A stretch of 64,000 bases of DNA, taken from contig JBBELK010000326.1 of NCBI GenBank assembly GCA_037783545.1, positions 1,364,001 through 1,428,000 on the forward strand. The letters run 5' to 3'. The stretch is from Henricia sp. BOLD:AAB3569 (taxonomy: Eukaryota > Echinodermata > Asteroidea > Spinulosida > Echinasteridae). Of this stretch, positions 1 to 9,956 are shown piece after piece; within the stretch, counting starts at the first letter, position 1, and each line of letters opens with the position of its first letter. The notes below the pieces were generated by a model, which saw nothing but the letters and a program-made list of their open reading frames with translations, was not told where the DNA came from and made no database searches. Position numbers and translations under genes: made by a program.

Positions 1-1680
1 GCCATCGAACCGGGCCTGGGGCGGTTAAAAAGACCAGATTTTTCGTATAATTCCCAGGAAAACACCTCTGAGTTTAGATTGCCGGTCCAACTATAGCCTG
101 CTTGGGGATGATAAATTATTGGGAAAGATGGAAAACAAATAGAACGGAGTTGAAGACAGAGATCATAGCAAAGTGGGTAAACAGGATGCGAGTCCATGTA
201 GCCGTGTTATGGAGGCTTGAACAGGACCGAGGGGTGATCCTGAGGCTCCAAAAACCAATAGCGCTCACACTCCTCACCGTGCTCTCCCCCTAATCCCTGC
301 CCGCAATGCTCGGCCAAGTCCACCCTTGTACGCTCGCTGGAGACGAAAAAAAACGAGGCATAGAAAGCAGCGTGCGTAGGATTAGGCAGTACGCAGAGCT
401 GCCATTCGCGGTTGTTCAGGCAAATAGGTCCAGGACGCTCTTGTGAAAATGTTAGGGGCTTAGTGTCGCACTCAGGGCTGTTTTCACGCCGTGTGTAAGC
501 AATTTACGCGGTGATGGGAGATGTTTTGATTCGCGGCTGTTCGTGGTCGTCCCTAATGAACCTGCCGCTGGTCTCACGTCTTATTTCTTAAAAACAAAGA
601 ACGAAGCCCTCCTCCAGCCATCGACTATGAGTCACGTTATTTTTCAAAACATTGAAGGGTGATATTGCTACGCCATTATGAACACCTATTCTAATTCGTT
701 TTTGAGTAATTTCAAATAGTTTGGGAAGTGAAACAACAATTGACCCCCTTTTTTTCAGCACGATAGCACTATGGGCGGCACTTTATACACCTTATACGTC
801 TCCGTTTTAGCTTATTGCGTCGCTTCATGATTTTGTCCGAGAGCAGATCATCACTCGGTCTGCAAAGCCGGATGGACCACCACTAAGTATATGCTTATGA
901 ATTTTGGAGAATGGTGCTACTAAACGGAACATTTCAAACGAAGTCTCCCATGGTTGGGTCTAGAGCATGTACAAACAGGTTATAGGGTCGAAAGTAATTT
1001 TCAAAACGTTCCTATTTAAACCATAATTACTTTCCTGAGGTGAAAATTCCACCGAATGTCCCTTATAATTATAAAATACTTCAACTTGCGACAGATAAGA
1101 CTTAGTATACCTTGGAAATTCCTCCTTTGTGAGTAAAATCCATATATCTATTTCGTGATGTGGGGTATTTTTTCTTCAAACTATAAACATTTTGGAGAAT
1201 ATATAGCTCGGGAAAATTGCCCTATTTTTCCCAGTATAGCGATACGAATGTGACTTTTTTCCCCTCAAAATGGCGCTGGTCTGTTTGGCAATTGTCACTC
1301 TTGCATGGGTAGTTTTGTTTCATGTGGAAATTAGGTAGTAAAAGTGACGGATTACCCCCATAAAATTGCACAGAATAGAAAAGATGATATTTCAATGAGT
1401 ATTTTGGTTGTTGTCTCCAGACGCTGAGAGAGTTGTGAGAATTTTTAAATGATTTTTGAAAATTTGGCATTTAGCATTGGTTCCTATGGGAGCCCTATTT
1501 ACTTGTGTGCAAACATAATGGTCACGAGAGTTCGGCTTGATTGACAGGACCAAACTATGCATTGTCAGACGAAAGTACGATTTGGACTTTCGTAGACCAT
1601 ATTGCAGAAGGTCAACTGCACAAAAAGGCCCACTTGCGTGCTCAATATGTCGGTTACTGCGACGTTATTATTATCATTAT
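1..1680. other. Noncoding stretch, nothing recognised
   Basis: No reading frame longer than short random ORFs, no tRNA-like B box, no inverted-repeat ends and no tandem array were seen here. The DNA is AT-rich with stops in every frame. A distal exon of a gene extending beyond the left edge cannot be excluded by eye. Confidence 0.4.
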
Positions 1681-1683
1681 TAC

Positions 1684-2060
1684 TTTATGTCATTGGCGGA
1701 TCCAGGGGAGGGCTGCGGGGGCTATAGCACCTCCCCCCTGTAATTGTAAAAAAAAAAACGTTGGGGGTGGTGCGGGGAAGAGAGAGAGAGGGGGAAGGCA
1801 GAACGCACCCCTTCCCATAGTCTATGCGAATAGTCCGGGTAACTTGGACCCTAAATATCACGTTTTTAACATTGGGTCAGGAGTTTTTGACAATTTTGAA
1901 CTCCCAAACAACCCGCAACCACCCCCCCCCCCCCACCCCCCCCCCCCCCAACCCCCCGCCCCCTCGCCCCCCGCCTATATATGTATGCCGTATGCAGAAT
2001 CAGCTTCGTTTTAACGCATCCATATATGTGCTCGGCCCGTCGGCCGCAATACTTTAGCGC
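1684..2060. repeat. C-rich low-complexity tract with hAT-like terminus
   Basis: The segment opens with TTGGCGGATCCAGGGGAGGG, which resembles the CAGTGGCGGATCCAGG-type ends of non-autonomous hAT transposons common in marine invertebrates. It continues through a short A run, a GA-rich stretch and a long interrupted C run at about 1918-1974. Proline- or glycine-rich reading frames over it are artefacts of the homopolymer. No matching right end was found, so this is probably a fragment. The hAT assignment rests only on the terminal motif. Confidence 0.4.
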
Positions 2061-2769
2061 CCTCTGTTGTCGGGTAAGAGGAAAGTCGATCAACAATCAA
2101 ACGCTGACTTACTTTACGGCTTCGGCTTGAGGGGATTAATTGTAGGTAAACAAGCAAAAAGATCTGTCTTTTACCCGAACTTCAGGTTTTAATTTCGTTT
2201 TGCACATTTTAGCGAAGGCTTAAATCTAGATAGCCACCACAAAATACTGGCCCGAACCGAGTCCGACTTTTATTTTACTTGAAAAGGCGTACAAGATCTG
2301 CAATACCTATCACAAAATAACCCCTTTGGATAAAAGTACGATAAACTAGCACCCATTCACTAAAATTAGATCACTGCATGTTTTTAGTAGTTTTAGAAAA
2401 ATAAAGTTCGATTTTTGGTATATTTAGATTATATTCGGACGACAAGAGAATATCTACATGTCGGAACCTGGCTTTGCTCCGCCGTGCAGTTCGCACGATT
2501 TATTCCTGAAAACCAACAGCGGTGAACCACCACTTACAGGCATCAGTTTTTCTATGGCGTGTAGGATTACCAGTTTATCTCAGAGACGGAAATAAAATGT
2601 AAGATTACAATTTTGTGAACTTTTTGCTCAATTAACCTTTCGCACAGATGATGGGATTTTAAGGTTTTTTTCTTTTACAGTGGACCCCGAATCGGTAGGT
2701 GAAACTGCTAAATTTTACGTGGTGTAAAAATGGTACCGAAAAAAAAAAGGTCGCTGCATGTGTTAAAAC

Positions 2770-3105
2770 TTATATACGAGGTCTCCTGAAGTCGACGAGT
2801 CTCGCGGAGTCCCACACCCTCTCGGGGTCAACTTACACTGTATATTACGCTTAAGTGTGATACTCATAACAGTACATTTTTTTAAGTTGAGAATTAGGCC
2901 CCAAGTTGTACACCACTCATAAAGTTTATCTAAATCTTCCTGCAAATTAACATAGTCCGAGTCCTGGTAAATAGGTCTATACATTTTAGTGTCGTCAGCA
3001 AACAACAAAGACTTATATTCGTAATGGCAGATCGTTATCCCCGCCATACGATAAAGGCACTGTTTCCCGTTTTTCCCCATTTTTGTTTGTCGAAACAGAA
3101 TATAT
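2770..3105 (-). pseudogene. LINE reverse-transcriptase fragment (CR1/L2-like)
   Basis: The minus strand encodes part of the palm of a non-LTR retrotransposon reverse transcriptase. The catalytic FADD box (core of LLFADDTKMYRPI) lies at 2991-3002. It is followed by the family pattern of an LQEDLDKLYEW segment and LNLKKCTVM, which matches the usual 'LQ.DLD.L..W...W.L.FN..KC.VM' spacing of CR1/L2/Jockey-type enzymes. Only about 100 residues remain. The N-terminal side is cut off by the GGGCC-ended repeat that begins at 3106, so the first 25 or so residues of the open frame (to 3182) are MITE sequence, not transposon protein. The C-terminal side decays after about 2830. The clade is uncertain because only one motif block is present. 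Confidence 0.75.
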
Positions 3106-4248
3106 GGGCCAAATACATAGCGATTGCTGATAAGAAAAGTACCGAGCAAAAGCAAAAGCTCATCAAGCAGAAGCACAACCAAAACAATGGGCCGAATTCA
3201 TAAAAACTAGCAATTGCTTTTTGTAGGCTTTTGGTTACATCTTCATACATAAAAATAAGCAGTTGCTAGCAAGCAAAAGTGTCTAGTTTTAAGCAAAAGC
3301 AAAAGCTTGTTTCTTGCAAGCAAATGCCACCTTGATTAGCAATTGCCTAAATACGTATACATAACATCAACCTTTTGCTTGTGTTATTCAGCAATTGCTT
3401 GCAGTGTTACAAGATCCTTACATGGTAGCTTGACCTGTTACTTGTTCGTGATTTTACAAACAACCAGTGAGAGAAGATTTCATCATGTTTATGCCTGTTA
3501 GAGATGACCGGGCTCGGCCTAAGGTGTACAAACCAAGTATTAATCGAGAAGAAATCTCCAATCCAACTTATCGTAAATTGTTTTGTTTCAACAAACAACA
3601 TGCATGTTGAACGGCTACATGGCGCAAAAATTATGCCTGAGAATGGTAGGATACCCCGGATGAGGATTAAAAGCAAACCCATCCGTCTATACAAAGCCGT
3701 TACATAACATGCGTGCCTCTTGATGAATAGCGCTATTGTTCAGATCCCCCAAGCAATTGCTGAGGAAGCCTAAGAAAAAGCTCGCAGCCAAAGCAAAGGG
3801 TTAAGAATATGTTTTCAAGCAATTGCTTTTGCGTTTGCTTCTGCTTGATGAGCTTATGCTTTTGCTCGGTTCTTCTTCTTATAAGCAGTTGCTAGTTTTT
3901 ATGTATTCGGCCCAATAATTTGAACGTATCGCAACGCGCGCGTGCGGTATCTTCGAATGAAAGTACGCTGGTGAGTATATTTTACGCAAAGATTTTACGC
4001 GTGCCCATTTGCGTCTAGTGGCGCGCGCGTGTACGCGCGTGACCGTTGACCACCAAACATTCCCGGATGTTCTACGTCACGGAAAGCAATCAATAAGGAA
4101 GCTGAAGAAAAAGCTGTCAGCCAAAGCAAAGAGTTTAATGAATATGTTTTCAAGCAATTGCTTTTGCGTTTGCTTCTGCTTAATGAGCTTATGCTTTTGC
4201 CCGATGCTTCTTCTTATTAGCAGTTGCTAGTTTTTATGTATTCGGCCC
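3106..4248. mobile_element. Outer GGGCC-ended MITE, split by an inner copy
   Basis: The left end at 3106 reads GGGCCAAATACATA and the right end at 4248 is the inverted TGTATTCGGCCC. Without the inner insertion (3189-3913) the element is about 415 bp, made of 3106-3188 and 3917-4248. Its ends carry the motif AAGCAAAAGC/GCAATTGC repeated many times in both orientations, so each half folds back on the other. The right half of this copy (about 4082-4248) closely matches the right half of the inner copy (about 3746-3913), showing a common family. It carries no coding capacity. It also truncates the LINE fragment on its left. No clear target duplication was found at the outer ends. Confidence 0.6.
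3189..3913. mobile_element. Inner GGGCC-ended MITE with 3-bp target duplication
   Basis: The left end is GGGCCGAATTCATAAAAACT and the right end is the inverted AGTTTTTATGTATTCGGCCC. The flanking trinucleotide AAT is present at 3186-3188 and 3914-3916, consistent with a 3-bp target duplication such as PIF/Harbinger elements make, although the usual TWA target is not matched exactly. The interior is dominated by AAGCAAAAGC, AGCAATTGCT and related words. No open frame resembles a transposase. The copy sits inside an older member of the same family. Confidence 0.6.
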
Positions 4249-4280
4249 AGTGTCTTATAGTTTGACTTAGCACTACCTCC

Positions 4281-6110
4281 ATAAGCCTTTTTGAGGTATG
4301 GCGGATACTATACCTGTCGCTAGAGGGCGCCCTGTCATTTGGGTAAACGCATCTAAAAATGGCAGACGGTTACCGTAGCGTGTACGTTGTTGTATTAAAA
4401 TGCTTATCAAAACTTCATCTGTTTGACTGTTTAAAGATAACCTGACGACCAATATTGTACGTGGTTTTGGAAATAGGATAATTGTCTATTGTATAAGAAC
4501 AACTTTTAGTCTGTTTGTGGCAGATTTTGATCGTTTTCGTTATTGTTTTGCCTAGCATACGTGAAAAACGTCGTATACTTCAAAAATTGCTGATTCGTTC
4601 ACGCACGTTTCTAAAGTCCGATAGGGTAAGAATTGATAATTTAACCAATAATATTTTGGAAAGAATTTACGAGTCGGACGTCACATAAACCCTCCTGCAC
4701 TAAACGTATAAGACATCTCGGAAGATTTCTTAGTTTTTCCTCGTAAAATCTTCACTTTTTCCCCCTCCAAAATTTGTTCTTTTCATTTGCACTTTAGAAA
4801 ATGTATGGAATTAGAAAAAGTATGGAATTCTTTCCAAGGTCTAAAACAATATGGTCAAGTTATCAATTCTTTCCCGTGGTTTCTGGAAGTTCACATGTAA
4901 AGTTCTTTGACAGTTTTGACATCTGTATTTTCAGATTTGCCAATGAATAAACTCAGTGTCGCGCGGCTTCTAGTTATCTTGTTTCACTTGGCTCTTTTAT
5001 TTACACTCATTTGTCAATGGCCAAAACAAAATTTCATGTATTAGCTGTATTTTTTAGTGTTTCACAACTTGCATAGTCAAGCTTTATGAATAATTAGGAA
5101 TGAACACGATGGGGAATAGGAAATTTTCTTCATTATGAGCAGAATGTTCAATGACCAGTTCTCTTATCAGAGTTTTGACTGTACCATAACATGATGGAAG
5201 CTTAAGATGGAGTGATTTTTAGAGCACCTATACATGCATAGTTAATGGTACTATCGATTGGTAAATTCTTAAAAACGGTGATGAATTGAGAGCCTGTGTC
5301 GAGAAAACTACATACAAATAGTCTAACACTGATTATAAGAGCACTGTTAATTCAAAGTAATGCTTATAACAAGGACAAATTTGGGTCCCAACTCTTTCTT
5401 CTTCTTTTTCAAGATTGGTATTACAAAATTTAACTATTATAACAAGTTAATTTGGAAAAAGCTGCAATTTCTTCCAGGAATGATGATAAGGCACATTGTT
5501 GGTTTTCAGCCAGTCGTGCAGTCATGCAGGATCTACTGCTTGTAAACTCAAACTGTCATTTGTAGGCCTATTATTCATCTGGACTATAATTAAAAGAGCC
5601 AAAAGACACAAATTAAAACATAACACACTGATTGGTCTTTTGGGAAACAGTCATAGCGTAACTTAGCTAGTTAAAATAGACCCTATACTAAGCTAAGGCT
5701 TTAGGCAAACACATAGCACGTTATAGAGTAGACCAAGGCTTGCTTCACTAGTTTCACTAGGCCTAGCCCAACTTTGCTCGGTTTCCTTTGCATGTGTCCA
5801 TCATTTTGATATATGACCGTGCGCGCGTTGGGTACGCCACGGGCTAGGCGCATCCTATGCCTTAATGCTGGGTTAAATCAGCCAGATTAACACATATCAT
5901 GTGCCGTAGATAAATGAGTATCTTTAACCCGTCCATTACCGTAATTAAGCACTAAAATGTCATTTAAAAAAGGCGGCTTTAGCCGTCAGTAAAAATGTAA
6001 ACGTACACCCACCCGCACAAACGTACGTACAAACGTCGGCCATTTTGGTTTATTTTACCCAAATCAAAGGGCGCCCTCTATAAGGCAGCCATACTTCAAA
6101 AAGGCTTATG
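4281..6110. mobile_element. Putative 1.8 kb element with long inverted ends
   Basis: The left arm (about 4281-4367) contains ATAAGCCTTTTTGAGGTATG, then GAGGGCGCCCT, CATTTGGGTAAA and an AAAATGGC block. The right arm (about 6021-6110) contains the same blocks in inverted order and orientation, ending CCATACTTCAAAAAGGCTTA. Arm identity is roughly 75-80 percent over 85 bp by eye. The interior (about 1.65 kb) is AT-rich and noncoding. A related arm occurs alone at 18987-19044. The boundaries and superfamily are not determined, and an alternative is two independent inserts of a short repeat in opposite orientation. Confidence 0.4.
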
Positions 6111-6113
6111 ATC

Positions 6114-7243
6114 ATACAAGCCTAATACGAATACCGACTATCGTTTAGTGGCATAGGTGTGGGCGGAGCTATGAAGCGGTGACGTCCGTAGACTTTCTAG
6201 TTAGCTCAGTGGACCAATCACAATCGCCGGAAACCTTGCCTTCGCTTACCAGAATGGGGGCGCCCTTCAGCATCACCGTAAAGTCGAAGGCGATAATGAT
6301 CGGGGCCGGTCTCGTTATATTATGTGTGAATAGGCTGTGTGAGTGCGTATATGTTGCTGTGACGGGGCCTACTGCAATTCATCAAATGTGGGCCTGCACA
6401 ATAACAAGAACGTGGTCCGTTTTGGACCGATTATGTTTGATTTTTGCCTTGATTTGTGTGAAATAGTGCTGAAATCTGACTTGTTTGTACACGTATGGGG
6501 CTGGACACAAGACTGTGGATGGTAAGCCCGGTGACTCGGATTGCCCATCACTGACCGACCAGCATGGCATTGTTTGATGCGCAAAGATCACCTAAATATC
6601 AGCGTTAGGCACACACATGTGCCGAGAAAACTTCATTGATATGCAGATGAGCCGGCAGCCAGCCGACAAATGAAAACATTGGGGGATCACGTGGTCCGAA
6701 ACTGTACAAGTAGCTTGACTAGTATAGATAAAGAAGACAACAGTGTTGTGAAGGATTGTCAGTTGAACTGCCTGTCAAGGTGGGCCGGCTAAACTTCATA
6801 GATTGGTTCACCTTTTCTTCTTTGATGGACTCGGGAAAACACTGTTTCTTCAGCCGACATCAGCGTACGGTTCAAGGGTTGTGCCATCTGCGAGCAGGAG
6901 AGTACTGAAAATCACATAACTACCTGCCCTCACACTCTGCCGGTGTTTGCATTGAAGCGCACACCAGGTTTACAATCGAGGGAACCCTTTTAACAACATC
7001 ACAGCGACCTCAACCGTGAAAGGCAGGCGTGTGTGGGGATAACCTAATTCTTGGACGGTTTCCTTCATTGCGTGAGGCAGTGTGGCGCACTGTCTGTGTG
7101 TGTATAAGCTGGGTGAGTCGAACGACTGTCAAACGACGGACGGGGCAGACATCAGGTGGCCACGGAGCCATTACCTACCGGCGGTGTTCGTGTCACGACA
7201 GCTGGGAAAGACGGGGCCGTCCTCGGATCAGTCCAACGTAGAC
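6114..7243 (+). promoter_or_regulatory. Probable FoxD promoter and 5' UTR region
   Basis: This is the non-repetitive DNA between the last upstream repeat and the FoxD start codon. It is less AT-rich than the surroundings, has an inverted/direct CCAAT-type word (GGACCAATCA, about 6211-6220), a CACGTG E-box near 6690 and a TATAAG word at about 7101. No start site can be fixed from sequence. A donor-like GGGTGAGT lies at about 7110, but no convincing acceptor precedes the coding start, so a 5' UTR intron is not claimed. The assignment is positional. Confidence 0.35.
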
Positions 7244-7299
7244 ATGACCGTCAGCTCGGCAAATGCCATGGAGGAGTCAAAGGTGAACGCTCCGACCCA

Positions 7300-7330
<31 letters not shown>

Positions 7331-8440
7331 CAACAACAACAGCAACAGCAGCAGCAGCAGCAAGCACAACACGAGACGGGGATAGTCATCGCTGGATCGG
7401 GAGTCGGCGGATTTAACTGCCAGAAAGATGCGCCATCTCCCCCGCCGCGACACACCAAAGACACGGTGCAGATCGAGCAGTTTTCGGACAGTGAAATGGT
7501 AGATTCGGTTGACAAGGAGGAACCAGAACTACAGAGCAAGGACACCGAAGACATTGAACTCGTCTCCGAAAAACCGACAGACTCGGAGGCGTCGAGCGAC
7601 GACAAAAAGGCAAAATCCAGCACGGTTAAACCACCGTATTCCTACATTGCACTTATAACCATGTCCATTCTTCAATCCCCTCAGAAAAGACTAACACTCA
7701 GTGGTATCTGTGAGTTTATCATGAACAGATTTCCTTATTATCGTGAAAAATTTCCGATATGGCAGAACAGCATACGACACAATTTATCCCTGAATGACTG
7801 CTTTATCAAAATTCCGCGTGAGCCAGGCAACCCAGGTAAGGGCAACTATTGGACGCTGGATCCAGCCAGCGAGGACATGTTCGACAACGGGTCTTTCCTT
7901 CGGAGGAGGAAACGTTATAAACGGCATCAACCCGACCTGGGCATCAGTCTACGAGAACACACGGCGTTCTTTACCGGTAGTCCGTATGGTCATCACATAA
8001 GTTACGGGCACCCACATGCCATGTTGCCGTATCACTATGTATCGCCTCTCCCTCCTCCTGTGCCTCTGTCTTTAACCACCTCAGCGGCTCACAGCTTACA
8101 CAGCCAAGCTCTTAGCAGCCTCATGTCTGCTGGCACCACAGCGGCACCCGTACGCTCTGGCTTTAGCATCGAAAGCTTAATCGGCAACGGTGCAAGTACG
8201 AACACGCCGAACGTAAGTAGCATCAGCAGTAATGGCAGCAGCGGTAGCCTCAACTCCCCCGTCAACAGCCTGCTTGCTTTCCGCCCACCTACAACCCTGC
8301 ACTCGGCCCTGTCTCCGTTCATCACGGCAGGGGCAGCTAGCGCGTTCACTGCCCCGGTGCCTTCCTCATTCGACTTAGAAAAGTACAGACAGTGCTTTCA
8401 GTGCAATGGCTTAGCAGGAACAACGTGTACCTGGCGCTGA
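7244..8440 (+). CDS. foxD: FoxD-class forkhead transcription factor, intronless
   Basis: A single uninterrupted exon encodes 398 residues. Residues 19-40 are a pure 22-glutamine tract encoded by mixed CAG and CAA codons. An acidic Ser/Glu/Asp-rich linker follows. The forkhead (winged-helix) domain spans about residues 129-227, from [15 protein letters not shown] to [10 protein letters not shown], and the recognition helix [15 protein letters not shown] starts at residue 173. The block [18 protein letters not shown] and [16 protein letters not shown] is diagnostic of class D. FSIESLIG at residues 307-314 matches the FoxD eh1-like Groucho-recruitment motif FSIENIIG, implying repressor activity. 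The family binds GTAAACA-type sites in the nucleus and patterns neural, mesodermal or endodermal tissue. I chose ATG 7244 because FoxD proteins usually begin MTLS and this reads MTVS; -3 is G. An in-frame ATG at 7082 adds 54 residues unlike any FoxD, and ATG 7268 (GCCATGG) is a possible internal start. Vertebrate FOXD genes are also intronless. The length is typical and the frame looks intact. Confidence 0.96.
7298..7363 (+). repeat. CAG/CAA tract coding polyglutamine in FoxD
   Basis: Twenty-two consecutive glutamine codons: eight CAG, six CAA, then CAG, CAA, five CAG and a final CAA. The internal CAA runs interrupt a pure CAG repeat, which in general stabilises length. The same DNA produces alanine, serine, threonine and (on the other strand) cysteine runs in other frames, none of which are real genes. 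Confidence 0.95.
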
Positions 8441-9066
8441 CTGACGAACTTGGCCTAGAGATAAATTTATATAAAACATATCTATATATATTGAGACAAT
8501 AACCCCGGGACACAATTTGCCAAGTAAGCTTGGTGTACAGAAACAAAGATGTATGTGTAGACCTAACTGCACAAAATGAAATCGGACGTAGCTCAATACA
8601 GTGCCATCCGGTTTTGTGCTAAAGATTATTCGGAAACTGATCCGTCCTAGCTTTTTGTCGGTTCGCATGGACAAGCCTCGTGCCGCGACACTGCCCCGAC
8701 CGAGCCACGGAGCGGTTCGCGGCGGGTGTTTGGACGCGTGGAGACCACAGCGCGAGAGCGACAGAAATCACAGACTCATCCGTGTACAGCCAGCCGTCGT
8801 CATCTCCGGCAAGCGTATTGCGTGCTTGAAGCATCCAGTGACAGGTCGTGCTGGACCAAGTCAACGCGAGAAATCTGAACAAAATTCGCCAGTCTTGGAC
8901 GAATCAGTGTGTAGATTTGTAGGTTTTTTGACAGTGGACTGTTTTGTGGACTGCCTGACGTGTGTTCCGGTGCAGCTCCGGTCAGTTGACGTGAGGAGGC
9001 AAACTGATTGAATCGTGTAAGTCCATAATATGCTACATTCTGCCTTTGATAAAAAAACATATTAAA
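8441..9066 (+). other. FoxD 3' UTR, provisional
   Basis: DNA after the FoxD stop is noncoding and moderately GC-rich until about 9010, then AT-rich. An ATTAAA word at 9061-9066 is the nearest variant polyadenylation signal; a canonical AATAAA occurs at about 9863-9868 and could mark a longer transcript. The end of the transcript cannot be decided without cDNA. Confidence 0.35.
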
Positions 9067-9923
9067 CGAATATACAAAAACAGCCACAGCAGACTAGATT
9101 GATTTAGATTTGGTGTGAGCGTATCTTCATAATCAGTAGTTAAACATTGTGTCGTTGTAGTCCACACAGAATGCACATAATTTTACAATATGTCATGCAA
9201 AATGCCATTGGTTGACTAGTATCTATGGATTATGTAATGCAGTGTCCAAAGTCATAACTGTGCTGTGTACTGTCGCCGCGGTGTGATATTTCTCTCGGAT
9301 ATGCCACTGATCACTTGTGTTTTATTTTGTGTCTATTTCCATTTTGTATTTCTTAAAACTTTATCAAAACGAAATGCATACCATAATTGAGAATTGACAA
9401 TACATAATTTAGCCATAAAACAATTACTATTTTAGGCAAATAAGAGGACTATATATCTAATATAGTATTTCCCATTCACACAGACACAACTGACTATGGT
9501 CGTAATTGTTGACACATGTCATAGCAGAAACCGCTGTCAGTTGAATATATACAATGTCTCACTAAGAAGATAACGTGACGCGTTGAAAGACTAAGTCTCA
9601 CCACGTGGACAAAACAGTCATGTTTGTGTCTAAAGAAAGGCAGGAAAAATGCATGTATATCTAAACTTATTATAGGGAGGCACTTTTGCTTTCCCCCGAA
9701 GGCAGAAAGATAACGTCGATATTGACCTTTTTAAATTACAACGTTATTGAAGACAGAACGATTTACTATTTCAATAAGTTGGAACATACTTTGCTTAAAT
9801 GTCTGCTAAAGGTATCGTGCCAGTGCTATAAAGGCCCGATTTCATTTTACAAGATAATTTTAAATAAAAAGGGAACAATTTCCTCGGTTTGCAGATGTTA
9901 TCAGCGTTGGAATGCGATCTCGC

Positions 9924-9956
9924 CAAAACAAAACAAAACAAAACAAAACAAAACAA
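9924..9956 (+). repeat. (AAAAC)n microsatellite
   Basis: About six to seven perfect AAAAC units. Confidence 0.9.

Noticed and set aside
1541-2096. Proline-rich and glycine-rich proteins
   Set aside because: Produced by a C/G homopolymer run; overlapping frames on both strands.
7108-7200. Short intron in the FoxD 5' UTR (GGGTGAGT donor)
   Set aside because: No convincing polypyrimidine tract or acceptor, and only 90 bp to the candidate AG.
7082-7243. FoxD starting at the first in-frame ATG (54 extra residues)
   Set aside because: The extra residues have no FoxD resemblance and include cysteine- and basic-rich random-looking sequence. The next ATG gives the family-like MTVS start.
7228-7623. 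Antisense frame with a long cysteine run, and alanine/threonine runs in other frames
   Set aside because: They are shadows of the CAG/CAA tract coding FoxD polyglutamine.
9924-9956. CRISPR-like array
   Set aside because: Simple pentanucleotide microsatellite without spacers. No CRISPR arrays were seen anywhere.
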